Shown here: one piece after another, positions 1 to 9,480 of the stretch | How positions within the stretch are numbered: the stretch's first letter is position 1 | How the letters are laid out: every line of letters starts with the position of its first letter | DNA from: Podocnemis expansa | Taxonomy: Eukaryota > Chordata > Testudines > Podocnemididae | Assembly: GCA_007922195.1 (NCBI GenBank) | Contig: ML681997.1 | Span: forward strand, 12,102,142-12,166,141 | Direction of reading: 5' to 3' | DNA: 64,000 nucleotides | Translations under genes and position numbers: made by a program | The notes under the pieces: model-generated | Databases searched by the model: none | Seen by the model: only the letters and a program-made list of their open reading frames with translations | Told to the model about the DNA's origin: nothing

Positions 1-512
1 TAATCTGATTTATAACCCCATTCAAATCCCTAATGAAAGGGCCATCATTACGGAAAGGCTTAATTTTTTTTAATATCACTGTGCTCTTTTGAGCCACCGT
101 AGCAAAGGTATGAGTGACAGGTCTATTTCCTCTAATCTTCAGGCCACTAACAATTTAGTTTTCGTAAGAATAAGCCATTGTCTGCAGTTATTGAAGTGAC
201 ATTTAAGAAAATTTCCATCTCTGCTGTGCTGTGAATACAGTGAAACTTCAAACATTACGCCACTGGTTATCATAAAGATAGACTGAAAAAAACCCACTTG
301 AACCACCTAATTTATTTCTCCTGCAGTAGATCAAGCTTGTCCTATTTTCAAGAGTGTTTACCTGATTTGCACATGAAATGACCTATGCCTGCACAGGACT
401 CAATTCAGGGTCTTAATATTCTATAACTGATCTTTGTAAATCAAACCTTCTGCTTCTTCTGGGACTAAAGTTAAAAAAAAAGTGTCATTTTGGCCAGGAT
501 TCTATTTTTTAT
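1..512. other. unassigned AT-rich DNA
   Basis: I see no open frame, RNA or repeat that I recognise here. The stretch runs up to the 3-bp target duplication TAT at 510-512 of the first palindromic MITE. Confidence 0.5.
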
Positions 513-870
513 GGCTATGTCTACACTACAGGGCTTTATTAAGGCAACTCCGTGAGGCCCCATTTGTTTAAGTCAACTTTATAAAATCGACTTAAGACAG
601 GGAACGCATTTAAAGTTGACTTTATTAAGTCAACTTTAAATGGGTCCCCTGTCTTGAGTCAACTTTATAAAGTTGACTTAAATGGCTCTAATGCACCACA
701 TTGACTTTATTAAGTCAACTGTAATGGGCACATTGTGTTAAGTCAACTTAATAAAGTCGACTTAACCCTTAAAGTCAACTTTAAGGTCAGGAGTTATTAA
801 GTTGACTTAAACTCCAAATGTGGCCAGGGAGTTGCTTAAGTCGACTTAAGCCTACAGTGCAGACATACCC
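513..870. mobile_element. palindrome-rich MITE, AAGTCGACTT type
   Basis: The ends are imperfect inverted repeats, GGCTATGTCTACACT on the left and AGTGCAGACATACCC on the right. They are flanked by a perfect 3-bp duplication TAT (510-512 and 871-873). The interior is a dense series of short palindromes and their variants, such as AAGTCAACTTTATAAAGTTGACTT and AAGTCGACTTAA, written here only in part. It has no coding capacity. Termini and TSD mark a non-autonomous DNA transposon. A 3-bp TSD fits PIF/Harbinger-like or Zator-like families, but the superfamily is a guess. Related ends occur at 4485, 7462, 9267, 21587, 33650 and 45987. Confidence 0.8.
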
Positions 871-873
871 TAT

Positions 874-2045
874 GCCAGCTCCAGGCAACCCCAATTTTTA
901 TTACAAAACTGGGCATTTGTCCTCTGTGATCAATAGTCAAAAGCAAATGGGACAAACACTCAGTTTTGCCAAAAAAGTATGTGATTGCTACCATGGCGTG
1001 AAGCAATATGCAGGAGGGTGAGCAGCAATGCCAGCCCCAGGGGCAAGGAAGGTCTTGGGTGACCAGATTGGCCTAGTCTCGCTTGGCCCCTTGTGGGCGG
1101 CTGAGAGGCAGGGACTGCTCAGCCCAACCCCGGGTTTGTGTGTGTGTGGCAGAGGTAAGGTGGGATTCAGGCGAACCCTGCACAGCATTCTATTTTTCCT
1201 TTGAGAAACTCTGGCCACTCTATAGATTATTCTTCTACTGACACTCTCCTCTTAACTTTCACCCTGATTCAACAAGGCACTTCAGCACATTTCACAAATG
1301 TACTTAAAGTTAAGTAGGTACTTACATGCTCTGCAGGATCAGGACCTATAATGAAAGCAGGATCAGTTTTAGTACAGATATAACACCAGCAGCCTCCTGT
1401 GCATTTCCATTAATTTGTATGTCTTTTGCAGTGACTAGTCAGATACTATTAAAAGTTTCTTGAATTAAATTGAAGAAACTAATTTTGTTGCTAGAACTCT
1501 ATTCTAATATATCTAACTAGATTTTTTTTTAAAGTGCTCTGTCTTGTATGGTGGTTTGCCTTTGCTTTCTAAACATAATCTAACGGTTTCCCTGGAGTTG
1601 AGGAAAAATTAGCTTTGCGTCCCCTATCTAATTAACCACATATATGTTCACTAACTCCTATTAATTTGCCCTTGTGCATACTAGATAGAACATGATTGGG
1701 AAAATAATGTAATCCATGAAGGAAAAATCCTTTTGTCCTATGTGTAACCTAGCCACACATTTCCAATCTCAGCAGATTAAAAAAGTACAGCAGTATTAAA
1801 ATATCCTTTGGTGAGAGGAAGAGGACTAGAGAGTTTAATTTAAAGCAAGTATCTATTTTGAGTCAAAAGTCTATTTGTTACTAAACCTTTTTCGACTAAG
1901 TTGGTGTAATAAATAAACTTGATGCAAACATTGCATCACTGCATGCCAGTGTCCCAACCCACAACACACAGGGCAGTGTGAGTGCCTGCTGCAATGGTCC
2001 ATTTATTTCCCCATCCACTGCTGTGACCAACAATTAGAAATAGTG
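874..2045. other. mostly unassigned DNA with one old palindromic repeat
   Basis: There is no gene that I recognise. Around 1134-1150 is a short GT-rich run. The only recognisable element is the old foldback-like repeat at 1258-1355, listed separately. The short open frames across 988-1218 lack any motif. Confidence 0.4.
1258..1355. repeat. ancient palindromic repeat (CTGATTCA...GGATCAGG type)
   Basis: The stretch starts ccctgattcaacaaggcac and ends gcaggatcaggacc, with TTAAAGTTAAGTA in the middle, so the halves are imperfect reverse complements. I know this type as a common old foldback repeat of sauropsid genomes. Related copies appear near 29855 and, in another subtype, near 26517 and 50256. 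Confidence 0.5.
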
Positions 2046-2053
2046 GCCTAAAT

Positions 2054-2572
2054 CAGTGGTTCTGAACCTGTCTAGCATGAGGGCCACAGACATCATTTTT
2101 ACAACCCTGAAGGGCCACCAGTCTCTGCCAGCAGCCCCTCTCCCATTGCACACAGATGGAAGGAGATGAAGGAGGCTGCCTCCTTGCTGATCTCCTGTCC
2201 ACCTGGTTGCAGCAGGGAAACTGCACATCTCCGGTAGCCCTGTGTGCTCCACCTAGATCCCTAGGCAGTGGCTCCCTTCAGCAGTCGGGAGGATGAGAGA
2301 TCGGGGGGGCTTCCCTCCCTGTGGCTCCAGCAGGGACCCCAGTGCCTAGCGACCCAGGCAAAACATTTTGCTGTGCTCCTTATTACAGCTAGGGAGAGGT
2401 GAGCACTTATCTCTTATCTGCATGGTTGCAGCAAAACGCCTGCACAGGTCTTGTAGCCCCATGGCAACATGTCCCACCTTAGTCCCTAGTCAGCGATTCT
2501 TTTCTGCAGCCAGTGGGATGGGAGTGCTGGGCCACTCTGACAGACCTGTGGGCCAGAGACTGGGAACCACTG
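2054..2572. mobile_element. hAT-type MITE with 8-bp TSD
   Basis: The left end reads CAGTGGTTCTGAACCTG and the right end TGGGAACCACTG, which are inverted repeats of the usual hAT CAGTGGTT form. The flanks are GCCTAAAT (2046-2053) and GCCTAGAT (2573-2580), an 8-bp duplication with one mismatch. The interior is GC-richer than its surroundings and non-coding. Confidence 0.85.
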
Positions 2573-2580
2573 GCCTAGAT

Positions 2581-3720
2581 CCTCATCTGTTCTGGTACAA
2601 ACTGGTCAAATACTGTTCAACCCAGATGAATGCCCTTGTGTATTGAAGTGAGTGGAATCATTTCAGATATACATGGTTGCAAGGGACCCAGGAAAAATCA
2701 AAGCTGTAAGGAAAACCTTAGGTTGTTATGTTTATAGTTTCACCAAGAAAGAGGGGACTTTAAGGTAACAAGTAGACATTTTAAAAACTGTGTAAGGATT
2801 TAAAAAAATGAGGAGACAACAGGAGTAAATAAGGAATTTAGGATGAAATACTTCACATCAAAGATGATAAACATATGGCTTCAAATTCCAGGGAAGGTAA
2901 TGAAAGCAAAAGGTGCTTACTTATTTAAGAAGAGCCTGCTGTACCAAAGTTAATCAATACTTTTCCCTTTAGATAAAATGGCTCTTTTGATAGCCTGCAA
3001 GTATCATATATATTGCACAGAGTGTATACTTAATGTCTCACCTGAAATCTTGGAATAAAAAAGGTATACGCATGTCAAGGTCAAACCTAATGTCTTAAAT
3101 GTCTTTCTTCAGAAGTGAGGAATCTTTTCTTCCCCTCATTTTTACTTCCTTTTAATTTTTTGAGCATTCAAAGACCTTCTTTTCCCTTCTTTTTTTCTTA
3201 TTGTCTAATGCCTAGGATTTAGAAGTTTCTTTTTATCTTTGGTCCCTGATATTTCCTGCTTGGATTATTAGGTGTCTGCCTTTAAAAGGTTAGTCACAGT
3301 ACTGTTCACACATGAGGTGTGCTGAGATTTTTACCCTGGATTCAGAAATGCTACAGACACTTGAGATGCCAAAGAAATCATACTCATAGTAGGAGATGTC
3401 CGTTTATTGGGAAACATGTACCTCATGTGCTGAAGTGTAGTGCATAAAGAAATTGATTCACTGGGCATTGAAACACAGACACTGCCTGTTAGAATACATT
3501 CATGCTTTACTAAAAGAAAAGATGAGTATCAAACAGATGCATTCTTTCCTGGATCAGACACACTGCCTATTGCATTGGATACATGACTTGTCAAATCAAA
3601 TCATTCTTGCTCTAAACTAGGGTTGACAGCTTTTGAATCAAATATGTTGGCTATTGAATTAAACCTGTCACATAGGAAATCATAGCAATATAAAGGAAAA
3701 AACCTATACAAAGTACTATA
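2581..3720. other. unassigned AT-rich DNA
   Basis: No gene or clear repeat is seen. A pyrimidine-rich T/C run lies at about 3118-3240. The words tgtcaaatcaaatcat at 3587-3602 recur at the end of the tandem duplication at 3721-3910. Confidence 0.4.
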
Positions 3721-3910
3721 AAGATCTCTAAGTTGATAAATAAAGTAGACAATATATTATCTGTCATTACATAAAGTGTACTGAATATGTCCAAATTCAG
3801 TTTCTGTCAAATCAAAAGATCTCTAAGTTGATAAATAAAGTAGACAATATATTATCTGGCATTACATAAAGTGTACTGAATATGTCCAAATTCAGTTTCT
3901 GTCAAATCAA
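3721..3910. repeat. 95-bp tandem duplication, two copies
   Basis: The unit starting aagatctctaagttgataa at 3721 is repeated from 3816 with a single visible mismatch (ctgtcatt against ctggcatt). Both copies end in tttctgtcaaatcaaa. The near identity says the duplication is recent. The second copy runs directly into the CR1-type tail of a SINE. Confidence 0.9.
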
Positions 3911-4037
3911 ATCATATCATAGGGCTGGAAGGGACCTCATGAGATCATCAAGTCCAACCTCCTAGGAATTGAACCCAGGAGCTTCTGCATGTTAAGCAGA
4001 TGTGTTAGCCACTACACTATTTGCAGGGCTTATTCCT
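3905..4037 (-). mobile_element. tRNA-headed SINE with CR1-type tail
   Basis: Read on the minus strand, the head (4037 to about 3961) resembles a tRNA: an A-box-like segment GTGTAGTGGCTAAC, an anticodon-loop-like CTTAACATG (AAC, as in valine tRNA) and a B box GGTTCAATTCC. It is joined to a CR1-like tail (about 3960-3905) with ggttggacttgatgatctc and ending in a short ATGATTTGATTT repeat. This is the plan of turtle tRNA SINEs that share a LINE 3' tail and are moved by CR1. It is a retroposon, not a working tRNA gene: the acceptor stem does not pair well. Confidence 0.7.
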
Positions 4038-4047
4038 ACACCTGTGC

Positions 4048-4440
4048 AGGTATAAATCAGTCTAACTCATAGACTCTAAAGTCTAAAGGGACCAACATAT
4101 TCATCTAGAGACTGATCTCCTGCACAATGTAAGCCACAGAACCTTATCCATCCACTCTTGCAATAAAGCTCAAACATATGACTAAGTTATTAAAGTCCTC
4201 AAATCATGATTTAAAGACTTTAAGATACAGAGGGTCCACCAGCAATTAGGCCATGCTCCATGCTACAGAGGAAGGTGAGAAAAACCTGAGAACCTTTGCA
4301 AAGCTGCCCGGAGGAAAATTCCTCCCAACCCCAATATGGTGATCAGTTTAACTCTGAGCATGTGGGCAAGACTCATTAGTCAGAAACCCAAGAAAGAATG
4401 CCCTGTAATAACTCAGAATCCACTCCATATATCATCCCAT
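4048..4440 (-). mobile_element. CR1 3' fragment, older subfamily
   Basis: The opening catagactctaaagtctaaa and the words cctcaaatcatgatttaaag and ctacagaggaaggtgag are those of a CR1 3' untranslated region read in reverse. The same subfamily occurs in the forward sense at 42855-42978 and 44782-44862. No coding capacity remains. Confidence 0.65.
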
Positions 4441-4484
4441 TGGCATATCTACCACTAGGAGCCAAACAAATTAAAATCAACAAG

Positions 4485-4869
4485 GGCTGTGTCTACATCT
4501 AACTGCTTAGTTCAGCCTTGCTTAGTCCAAACTAAGCAGTTCAAAGTTAGTTCAAACTAACACATTTTTTAGTTTGAACCAACTTTTCAGAGTTTGAACT
4601 AAAAAAACAGGGTTAGTTCAAACTAACTGCTAGTTCGAATTTATTTAGTTCAAACGAGCATAACTAAATCATGCTAACTTGAATTAAAGTTCAAACTAAG
4701 CTGTTAGTTCAAATGTACCATTCAAACTAACTAGTTCAAACTAAGCTTTGTTTTGTTTGAATTAAAAAAAATTTAGGTTGAACTAGGCAAAACCTAGTGT
4801 AGACAGGAAGCAAATCAGTCCAGATTAAGCCTCTTTAATCTGGACTAATTTGCTAGTGTAGACATAGCT
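4485..4869. mobile_element. palindrome-rich MITE, TTAGTTCGAACTAA type
   Basis: The ends are GGCTGTGTCTACA and TGTAGACATAGCT, flanked by the 3-bp duplication AAG (4482-4484 and 4870-4872). The interior is full of variants of TTAGTTCAAACTAA, and near the right end lies a hairpin gattaagcctctttaatc. The termini match the element at 513-870, but the interior is a different palindrome. Copies of the same type are at 9267 and 33650. Confidence 0.8.
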
Positions 4870-4875
4870 AAGGAG

Positions 4876-4932
4876 TCCTTTGACGTGTTTGTTTTTGTTA
4901 AACTAGACTAACATGGCTTCCCCTTTGGAACT
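4876..4932 (+). mobile_element. PLE 3' end fragment
   Basis: The words actagactaacatggc and ccctttggaacttg are the 3' terminus shared by the PLE copies at 37261-37594 and 61742-62339. Only about 55 bases remain. Confidence 0.6.
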
Positions 4933-4969
4933 TGACAAACTAGGCTGTCCCATTATACCATCCTCTCCA

Positions 4970-5700
4970 TGAATTCATCAAGCTCAGTTCTGAAACCAGC
5001 TAAGTTATTTGTCCCCATGCTCCCATTAAAAAGCTATCCCAGAACTCCACTTCTCTGATGGATAGAAACCTGTGTCTAGTTTCAAATTTAACTTCTTGAT
5101 GGCCAGTTTATATCCGTTAGTTTTTGTGGCCACTGATCTTAAATAACTCTTCTCCCTCCCTCATATCGTTCTGCTATATTTATAGAGAACAATCGTATCT
5201 CCCCTCAACCTTCTTTTGGTTAGGCTAAACAAGCTAAGCTCTTTGAGACTCCTCTCATAGAGCAGGTTTTCCATTCCACAGATCATCCAAGTAGGCCTTC
5301 TCTACACCAGTTCCAGTTTGCATTCATCTTTCTTAACCATGGGGGACCAGAATTGCACACAGTATTCCAGAATAGGTTTCACCAGCACCATGTATAATGG
5401 CATTAATACCCCCCCCCATCTCTACTGGAAATACCTCTTCTGATGCACTGTAGGACAACATTAGCTTTTTTCATGTTCACATCACATTGGCAGCTCATAA
5501 GTCATTGTGTGATCAACCAATACCTCCAGGTCATCCTCCTCCTCTGTCACTTCTAACTGATGCATTTCTAGCTTAGAGGAAGAGTTCTTGTTATTAGCTC
5601 CTAAATGCATGACCTCCCACTCTCCACTATTAAGTCTCATCCTGTTCCTACTACTTGAGTTAACAAGGTCATTCGGATCTTCCTGACTTCGGTGAAGCTT
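4970..5700 (-). mobile_element. old CR1 fragment
   Basis: In reverse sense it carries CR1 ORF2 C-terminal and 3' segments, for example the stretches around ctgtgtctagtttcaaattt and ggggaccagaattgcacac, which correspond to the young CR1 at 55890-60492. It is heavily diverged and holds no open frame. A cytosine run lies at 5410-5418. Confidence 0.65.
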
Positions 5701-7461
5701 TTCTGACTTACTAAGTCAGAGGATCTGGCCCTGCTATTTTCCTGAGACATTGATGTGTCAGCCATTCAGGGGCCTCTTTACTTTAAAAGGAGGCTTTGCT
5801 TATGAAGATGATGATAATGAGTTGATAAGTAGAGCTGGCCAAGAATTGGCATTCCCATTGTGTGAGAAATTGCAAACTAAAAAAATAAAAAGTAAAAAAA
5901 AAAAAAAACCCAAAACAAACAAAGAAACAAACAAAACCCTGAGATCTTCAGAAATTGACCAGGAATTCGAAAATGTTGTTCCAAGAGTCAAAATGACATT
6001 TCATTTACATCTGGTGGGCTATGGAGATCTGGGCATTTCAGGGAGCATGGAGGCTCTGAGCTCCCAGAGTCCGAGGGGGGCTACCCTGGAGTTGGGCTGC
6101 CAAGAAGCCAGGAGCTGGAGGCTTGAGCTAGGAGCAAATGTTTCTTCAGAGCATTTCTAGTGAACATTTCCAGTTTATTGTGTTTCAATACACTGGAATT
6201 TTTTGATGGAAAAATGTTCCAATAGAAAATTTTCAGCTGGCTGTACTGATGGCATTTCTGGATTTAATGCTCTACTACTGTGTGCCTTGTGGAGTCATTA
6301 CATCCATTTGTATAGCATGAACTCCGCCATAGTTGCTCCCTTAGCATCAGCATTTTACACCCACTTTATACAGGGCAATTGTCTGTAACTCTCAGCATCA
6401 ACTGACAGACACCATACAGTTAATTCTTATCAGCCTTGACACACTGTTTGCCCCAGTTTGCCGTTGTCTACTCTGTCTCTTAAATGTGTCATATAAAAGT
6501 GTTGTATGCAAACTGGCAACATGCTGGTCATTAATATTATTGTGTGATGTATGCATGATGTAGATTTATCACTGTGTTCTGGAAATATGTTCCTAAACTG
6601 TGTTTGTCAGGCAGATCCTAAGCCCGCCTTATCGTTGACAAAGGAATGTTGTTCCTTAGGCTTGGCTGTGTCTCCATTGCAAGTTAAGCAAGGTGAAACC
6701 AATAACAATTAAAAGCACATTTACTAGAAAGGTAAACAAAGCCATCAGGAAAGCAAGTGGGGAAAATGACTATTCAACACTCTTAATCGAAAATGGAGAC
6801 TGCACCCCAAGGAAGCCTTTCTGCTTCTTGTAATGGAGCCAGTGTGCTTTGGGAAGATAAAAGCAAAGGAAAAAGCCATTTTGTTATCCATCACTGGATG
6901 AGGACAAGGGGCCAGAGCTTTGTAATTGAGAAACCTGGATCCATCAAACCAGTAAGGTTGGAGTGTCTGAAAATGAGAAACCTGCTTAAACAAGATTCTG
7001 AGTTTTAGTCACTAGAAAGCACATTTTGTTTAATTTTACTTGTAACCATAGCTGTGTCTTCTATTCTTAGATATTATCACAATAAACCTGAGCTTGTTCT
7101 ATTACAAAACCATCTCAGTGCTATGTATAATTTGAAGGTTAAAATCCTCAGCCAAACAAATAGGCAGGTGCTTATTCTGTCTTTTGAAGGCAGTAACTTA
7201 GTAACTTCTATGCAGATGCCATCAGGGGGACAGGGCACTGCAGAGAGCTGTCTCTGAGAAACTTGGAGGTTGAGGTTCACTGATTGCTATTTGCAAGGCA
7301 ACATGTGGTTTGGCAGCATCCTCAGGAATTGGCTATCATAGCAGATGAGCTGGTGTGTCAGGGAACTGACACGTAGCACATCAGTATAACTTACTCGTGT
7401 TGAGGCAGAGCAGTAGCAGTACGGTGGTTTGCAGTTGTGGGAGACCTAACCAAAGCATCAT
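5701..7461. other. unassigned DNA
   Basis: There is an A-rich run at 5878-5910 and fluctuating composition around 6000-6240. The open frames at 5750-6160 and 6745-7257 lack recognisable domains and overlap each other on both strands, so I take them as chance. I see no RNA gene. Confidence 0.4.
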
Positions 7462-7936
7462 GGCTATGTCTACACAGCACTTTTATTTCGAAATAACACT
7501 CGTTATTTCAAAATAAAAGAAATTAGGTCTACACGACGTTTTCTTATTTCGAAAGGACGGATCCCGTCCTTTCAAAATAAGAATTGTCATTTTGAAAAAG
7601 TTTTATTTTGGGTGGAGGCGGCCGGCGTCACTGCTGTTATTTCGGAAGGGATATTTTGAAATAAAGCTGTTTAGACCTGTTCTTTTGAAACAACACTGTG
7701 TAGACCTGTTGTTTCGAAAGAGCTGTTTTGAAACAACAGGTCCAAATGGCTTTATTTCGAAATATCCCTTCCGAAATAACAGCCGTTTGGATTGCAGGCT
7801 TTCCCTTAATTTGAGTTAACATTTTGTTAATTTGAATTAACTTATTTTGAAATAAGGATTTTATTTTTATTTTATTTCAAAATAACTCATTTTGAAATCC
7901 TTATTTCGAAATAACAATGCATGTGTAGGCATAGCC
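7462..7936. mobile_element. palindrome-rich MITE, TTATTTCGAAATAA type
   Basis: The ends are GGCTATGTCTACACA and TGTGTAGGCATAGCC, flanked by CAT on both sides (7459-7461 and 7937-7939). The interior repeats TTATTTCGAAATAA and TTGTTTCGAAACA palindromes, with a central GC-richer insert near 7612-7640. The open frames seen on both strands across 7592-7822 come from the palindromic symmetry and are not genes. Confidence 0.85.
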
Positions 7937-7993
7937 CATATGTCCAAGGTCTGGAAGGTCCATTGTGATGATGTATAGCTCAGTCCTTAGACC

Positions 7994-8236
7994 AGGGTGT
8001 CAAACATGCAGGCTGCAGGCCAGGTGTGGTCCATGAAATTCTCCCATCCACCCCATGACTGGGGTCCAGGTGACCACACTTACTCTCTGTTATGGAGTAT
8101 GGTCTCACATACCTAGTGCTCCATAATGCCGTGAGAGTGCTCTAGTATTTTGATTTATGGTATGTATGGCGCACTTGAAGCCCATTTATGTCAAATCTGG
8201 CACGCCATAGCAAATGAGTTTGACACACCTACACCT
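7994..8236. mobile_element. hAT-type MITE, GTGTCAAAC type
   Basis: The left end CAGGGTGTCAAACATG and the right end GAGTTTGACACACCT are inverted repeats of a common hAT MITE form. I cannot see a clean 8-bp duplication, so the exact borders are uncertain. Confidence 0.65.
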
Positions 8237-8532
8237 TTCCCCCAAAATAGTTCCTAGAGTAGGTATTTTAGAAAAGCGTCCAATATTGATTTGAAAATTA
8301 TCCATAAAGAAGAAGCCACCATGCTCCTCGATACTTTATACCATTGAGTGGGGTTGTATCACTGTGAAAGCATCTACCATCTTTGTCTGTCTGAGAGCCT
8401 ATCATTTAGGATGTCTTTGTAGAGTACCTTGCACAACAGGCTCCTGATTTTGGCAGGGTCTCCTAGATAATCTCGTAATGAAAATGATATTTGTCCAATA
8501 AAATAATTTTGCAGATTTTTAAAACACTACAT

Positions 8533-8941
8533 CAGGGGCTGGCAAACTCCTCCCCAACCCTCAGACAGTGCTGGTGCCCTCTTCATTGAGTAGGGCTGGA
8601 AAAAAAAGCAGCCACAATCTGAAAATTCAGTGGCAGCCATGGCTGAAGGAGTGGTGGTGGTCCCCAGGAACACTGTGGAAAGAAGTTGCCCAGAGCGACT
8701 CCTCCTCATGCACACCGCAAAAAGGCCCCATCCCCATGTGAGAGGTGTCGCTCCAGGCAGCTTGTTTCTGTGGTGTATCTGGAGACCTCCTCTCCAGGCA
8801 TGCCACTGAAAGGAAGAGCCTGGAGTGACTGTCAGCAGCAGGAGCAGCAATTTCAGTGGTGCCACAGAGGGCATCGCATGCCACTCCAAATGGGCTCATG
8901 TGCCACTCTTAAGTATGCCTGACGGGGGTTACCTACCCCTG
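8533..8941. mobile_element. hAT-type MITE with 8-bp TSD
   Basis: The left end is CAGGGGCTGGCAAACTCC and the right end GGGTTACCTACCCCTG. The flanks are CACTACAT (8525-8532) and CACTACAA (8942-8949), an 8-bp duplication with one mismatch. The interior is GC-rich and produces several overlapping open frames on both strands, none with a domain. Confidence 0.85.
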
Positions 8942-9164
8942 CACTACAACCCCTAAACAGGTGGGAGGATATAAAGCAAGTAGCATATTTAACTCTCCTG
9001 GTTTGCTGGCTTATGAGCAATTCACAAGTCACTTATTGATGAACAGTTTGAGTCACATTCCTTTCCACATTATGAAAACACTGAGAAAATGAGTCATGTT
9101 GATGAACACAAGCCTGCAAAGCAACATTCTCACCCTGCTGCCTGTAATAGCAAATGAAAGAGGA

Positions 9165-9266
9165 TCCCGTGGCTAAGGTATTAGTCAGGGTCATGGAAGA
9201 GATGGGTTCATTTCGCTGCACAGTACAGCCTTCCTGTGGGAGCTTGGGGAAATCACTTATCTCTCT
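9165..9266 (+). mobile_element. MIR/CORE-SINE-like fragment
   Basis: It has a degenerate tRNA-like head (ccgtggctaaggtattag and a B-box-like gggttcatttc) followed by cttggggaaatcacttatct, the conserved tail of MIR-type SINEs. It is cut by the palindromic MITE at 9267. Confidence 0.5.
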
Positions 9267-9480
9267 GGGTATGTCTACACTGGAAAATTAGTCCGGATTA
9301 AGGAGGCTTAATCTGAACTAATTTAGCCCATGGCCACACTAGGCTTTCCTTAGTTTGAACTAAGAAATTTCTTAGCTCGAACCAAGGAACACTTAGTTCG
9401 AACTAGTTAGTACCGGCACTTAGTTCGAACTCAGCGCAATGTGGATTCAAACTAATGCTTAGTTTGAACTTCACCCAGGA
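9267..9480. mobile_element. palindrome-rich MITE, TTAGTTCGAACTAA type, incomplete
   Basis: The left end GGGTATGTCTACACTGG and the hairpin gattaaggaggcttaatc match, in reversed order, the right part of the element at 4485-4869. The interior has TTAGTTCGAACTA words. A right terminal repeat is not visible, so the 3' side is probably deleted. It interrupts a MIR-like SINE. Confidence 0.6.

Noticed and set aside
513..870. CRISPR-like array of repeated AAGTCAACTT words
   Set aside because: The repeats are irregularly spaced palindromes bounded by inverted termini and a TSD; this is a MITE in eukaryotic DNA.
3961..4037. A genuine tRNA-Val gene
   Set aside because: A and B boxes are visible, but the acceptor stem does not pair and a CR1-type tail follows directly, so it is the head of a SINE.
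5750..6160. 136-residue plus-strand frame with a lysine-rich stretch
   Set aside because: The lysine run is a simple A-rich tract; the rest has no domain and the opposite strand is open as well.
7592..7822. Opposed open frames across 7592-7819 (+) and 7637-7822 (-)
   Set aside because: They lie wholly within a palindromic MITE; the symmetry of the repeat gives mirror frames. No domain is present.
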